A stretch of DNA of 8,799 nt. Origin: Idiomarina sp. UBA6142. GTDB taxonomy: Bacteria; Pseudomonadota; Gammaproteobacteria; Enterobacterales; Alteromonadaceae. The translations under genes and the position numbers were made by a program. The notes beneath the pieces are model-generated. The model had not been told where the DNA came from. It did no database searches and saw nothing but the letters and a program-made list of their open reading frames with translations. Below are positions 8,510 through 8,799 of the stretch, in pieces. The DNA is taken from positions 7,618-16,416 of the forward strand of contig DIVC01000109.1 of assembly GCA_002423905.1 (NCBI GenBank), read 5' to 3'. Positions within the stretch are counted from its first letter, which is position 1. Each line of letters begins with the position of its first letter.

Positions 8510-8526
8510 GGATGTTCCCACAGCGC
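8501..8526 (+). terminator. Hairpin at the end of the desaturase gene, possible terminator
   Basis: GCGCTGT (8501-8507) pairs with ACAGCGC (8520-8526), and GGG with CCC inside, around an ATGTT loop with one bulged A, giving a 10-bp GC-rich stem that includes the desaturase stop codon. A run of seven T follows only at 8542-8548, 15 nt beyond the stem, so it is not a textbook intrinsic terminator. The stem also lies just past the tex stop on the other strand, where no T-run follows. Confidence 0.35.
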
Positions 8527-8538
8527 GCACGCTATTGG

Positions 8539-8799
8539 CTATTTTTTTAGTTTCGCAAAGGCATCGGCAAAGGCTGAACCCATTGCTGAATCAGCCGCAG
8601 CTGGTGCCTTTGCCGATACACGTGCGGCGGCTTTTGCCGGCTTTTGCTCCGTGCGTGGAGTGGCTGGTTTAGCAACTGCGCTGGTGACTTCATCGTGCAA
8701 GCGCATACTCAAGCTAATGCGTTTGCGTGGCACATCGACCTCAAGCACCTTCACCTTGACGATATCGCCGGTTTTTACCACTTCACGTGGGTCGCTGAT
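8539..8799 (-). CDS. tex: Tex transcription accessory protein, C-terminal part (cut by the window edge)
   Basis: Only the last 86 residues are in the window; the gene continues past base 8799 with no start codon inside. The visible part opens with [20 protein letters not shown] followed by a basic [10 protein letters not shown] stretch, which is the end of the S1 RNA-binding domain as in E. coli Tex (YhgF). After it comes a tail of about 55 residues rich in Ala, Lys and Pro, ending AFAKLKK, as is common in Tex proteins. Tex is a cytosolic nucleic-acid-binding protein that affects transcription. The gene converges on the desaturase, leaving 29 bp between the stop codons. Other S1-domain proteins are possible in principle, but the DPREVVK lead-in is characteristic. 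Confidence 0.88.
   Translation of the reverse strand: MSDPREVVKTGDIVKVKVLEVDVPRKRISLSMRLHDEVTSAVAKPATPRTEQKPAKAAARVSAKAPAAADSAMGSAFADAFAKLKK

Overview
This is an ordinary-looking stretch of gammaproteobacterial chromosome with seven genes, one of them cut by the right edge. I see no RNA gene, insertion sequence, phage gene or CRISPR array. The proteins with close relatives (PckA, FabR, Tex, the desaturase) are of gammaproteobacterial type. A di-histidine-box desaturase divergent from fabR, a secreted S9 peptidase and close gene packing suggest a marine, Alteromonadales-like bacterium, possibly Idiomarinaceae. That placement is inference, not something the sequence proves.

Layout. 49-1647 (+) is pckA, the ATP-dependent PEP carboxykinase of gluconeogenesis. 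It converges on 1642-2709 (-), a membrane-anchored GGEEF diguanylate cyclase, and the two stop codons share one six-base palindrome. The cyclase is the second gene of a two-gene operon: its ATG follows directly on the stop codon of 2710-4734 (-), an exported S9 prolyl-oligopeptidase-type peptidase. A 117-bp divergent gap then leads to 4852-6630 (+), an SLC13/DASS-type permease carrying two cytosolic TrkA-C (RCK_C) domains. Its 3' end overlaps by 32 bp the convergent fabR gene, 6599-7219 (-), a TetR-family regulator of unsaturated fatty acid synthesis. A 153-bp divergent gap with an 18-bp operator-like palindrome (7339-7356) separates fabR from 7373-8509 (+), an acyl-CoA Delta9-type fatty acid desaturase with a long helical C-terminal tail. 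8539-8799 (-) is the C-terminal end of tex (S1 domain plus Ala/Lys-rich tail).

How the genes work together. The clearest unit is fabR plus the desaturase: a sensor of the unsaturated/saturated acyl pool placed next to an enzyme that makes unsaturated acyl chains, with a likely operator between them. The peptidase/cyclase pair is translationally coupled, but any functional link between protein or peptide breakdown and c-di-GMP is unproven. pckA, the permease and tex look like independent units. I did not find a convincing undescribed system. The points most worth a second look are the fabR operator and promoter arrangement, the cyclase without an I-site coupled to a peptidase, the desaturase tail, the unknown substrate of the permease, and the two convergent gene overlaps.
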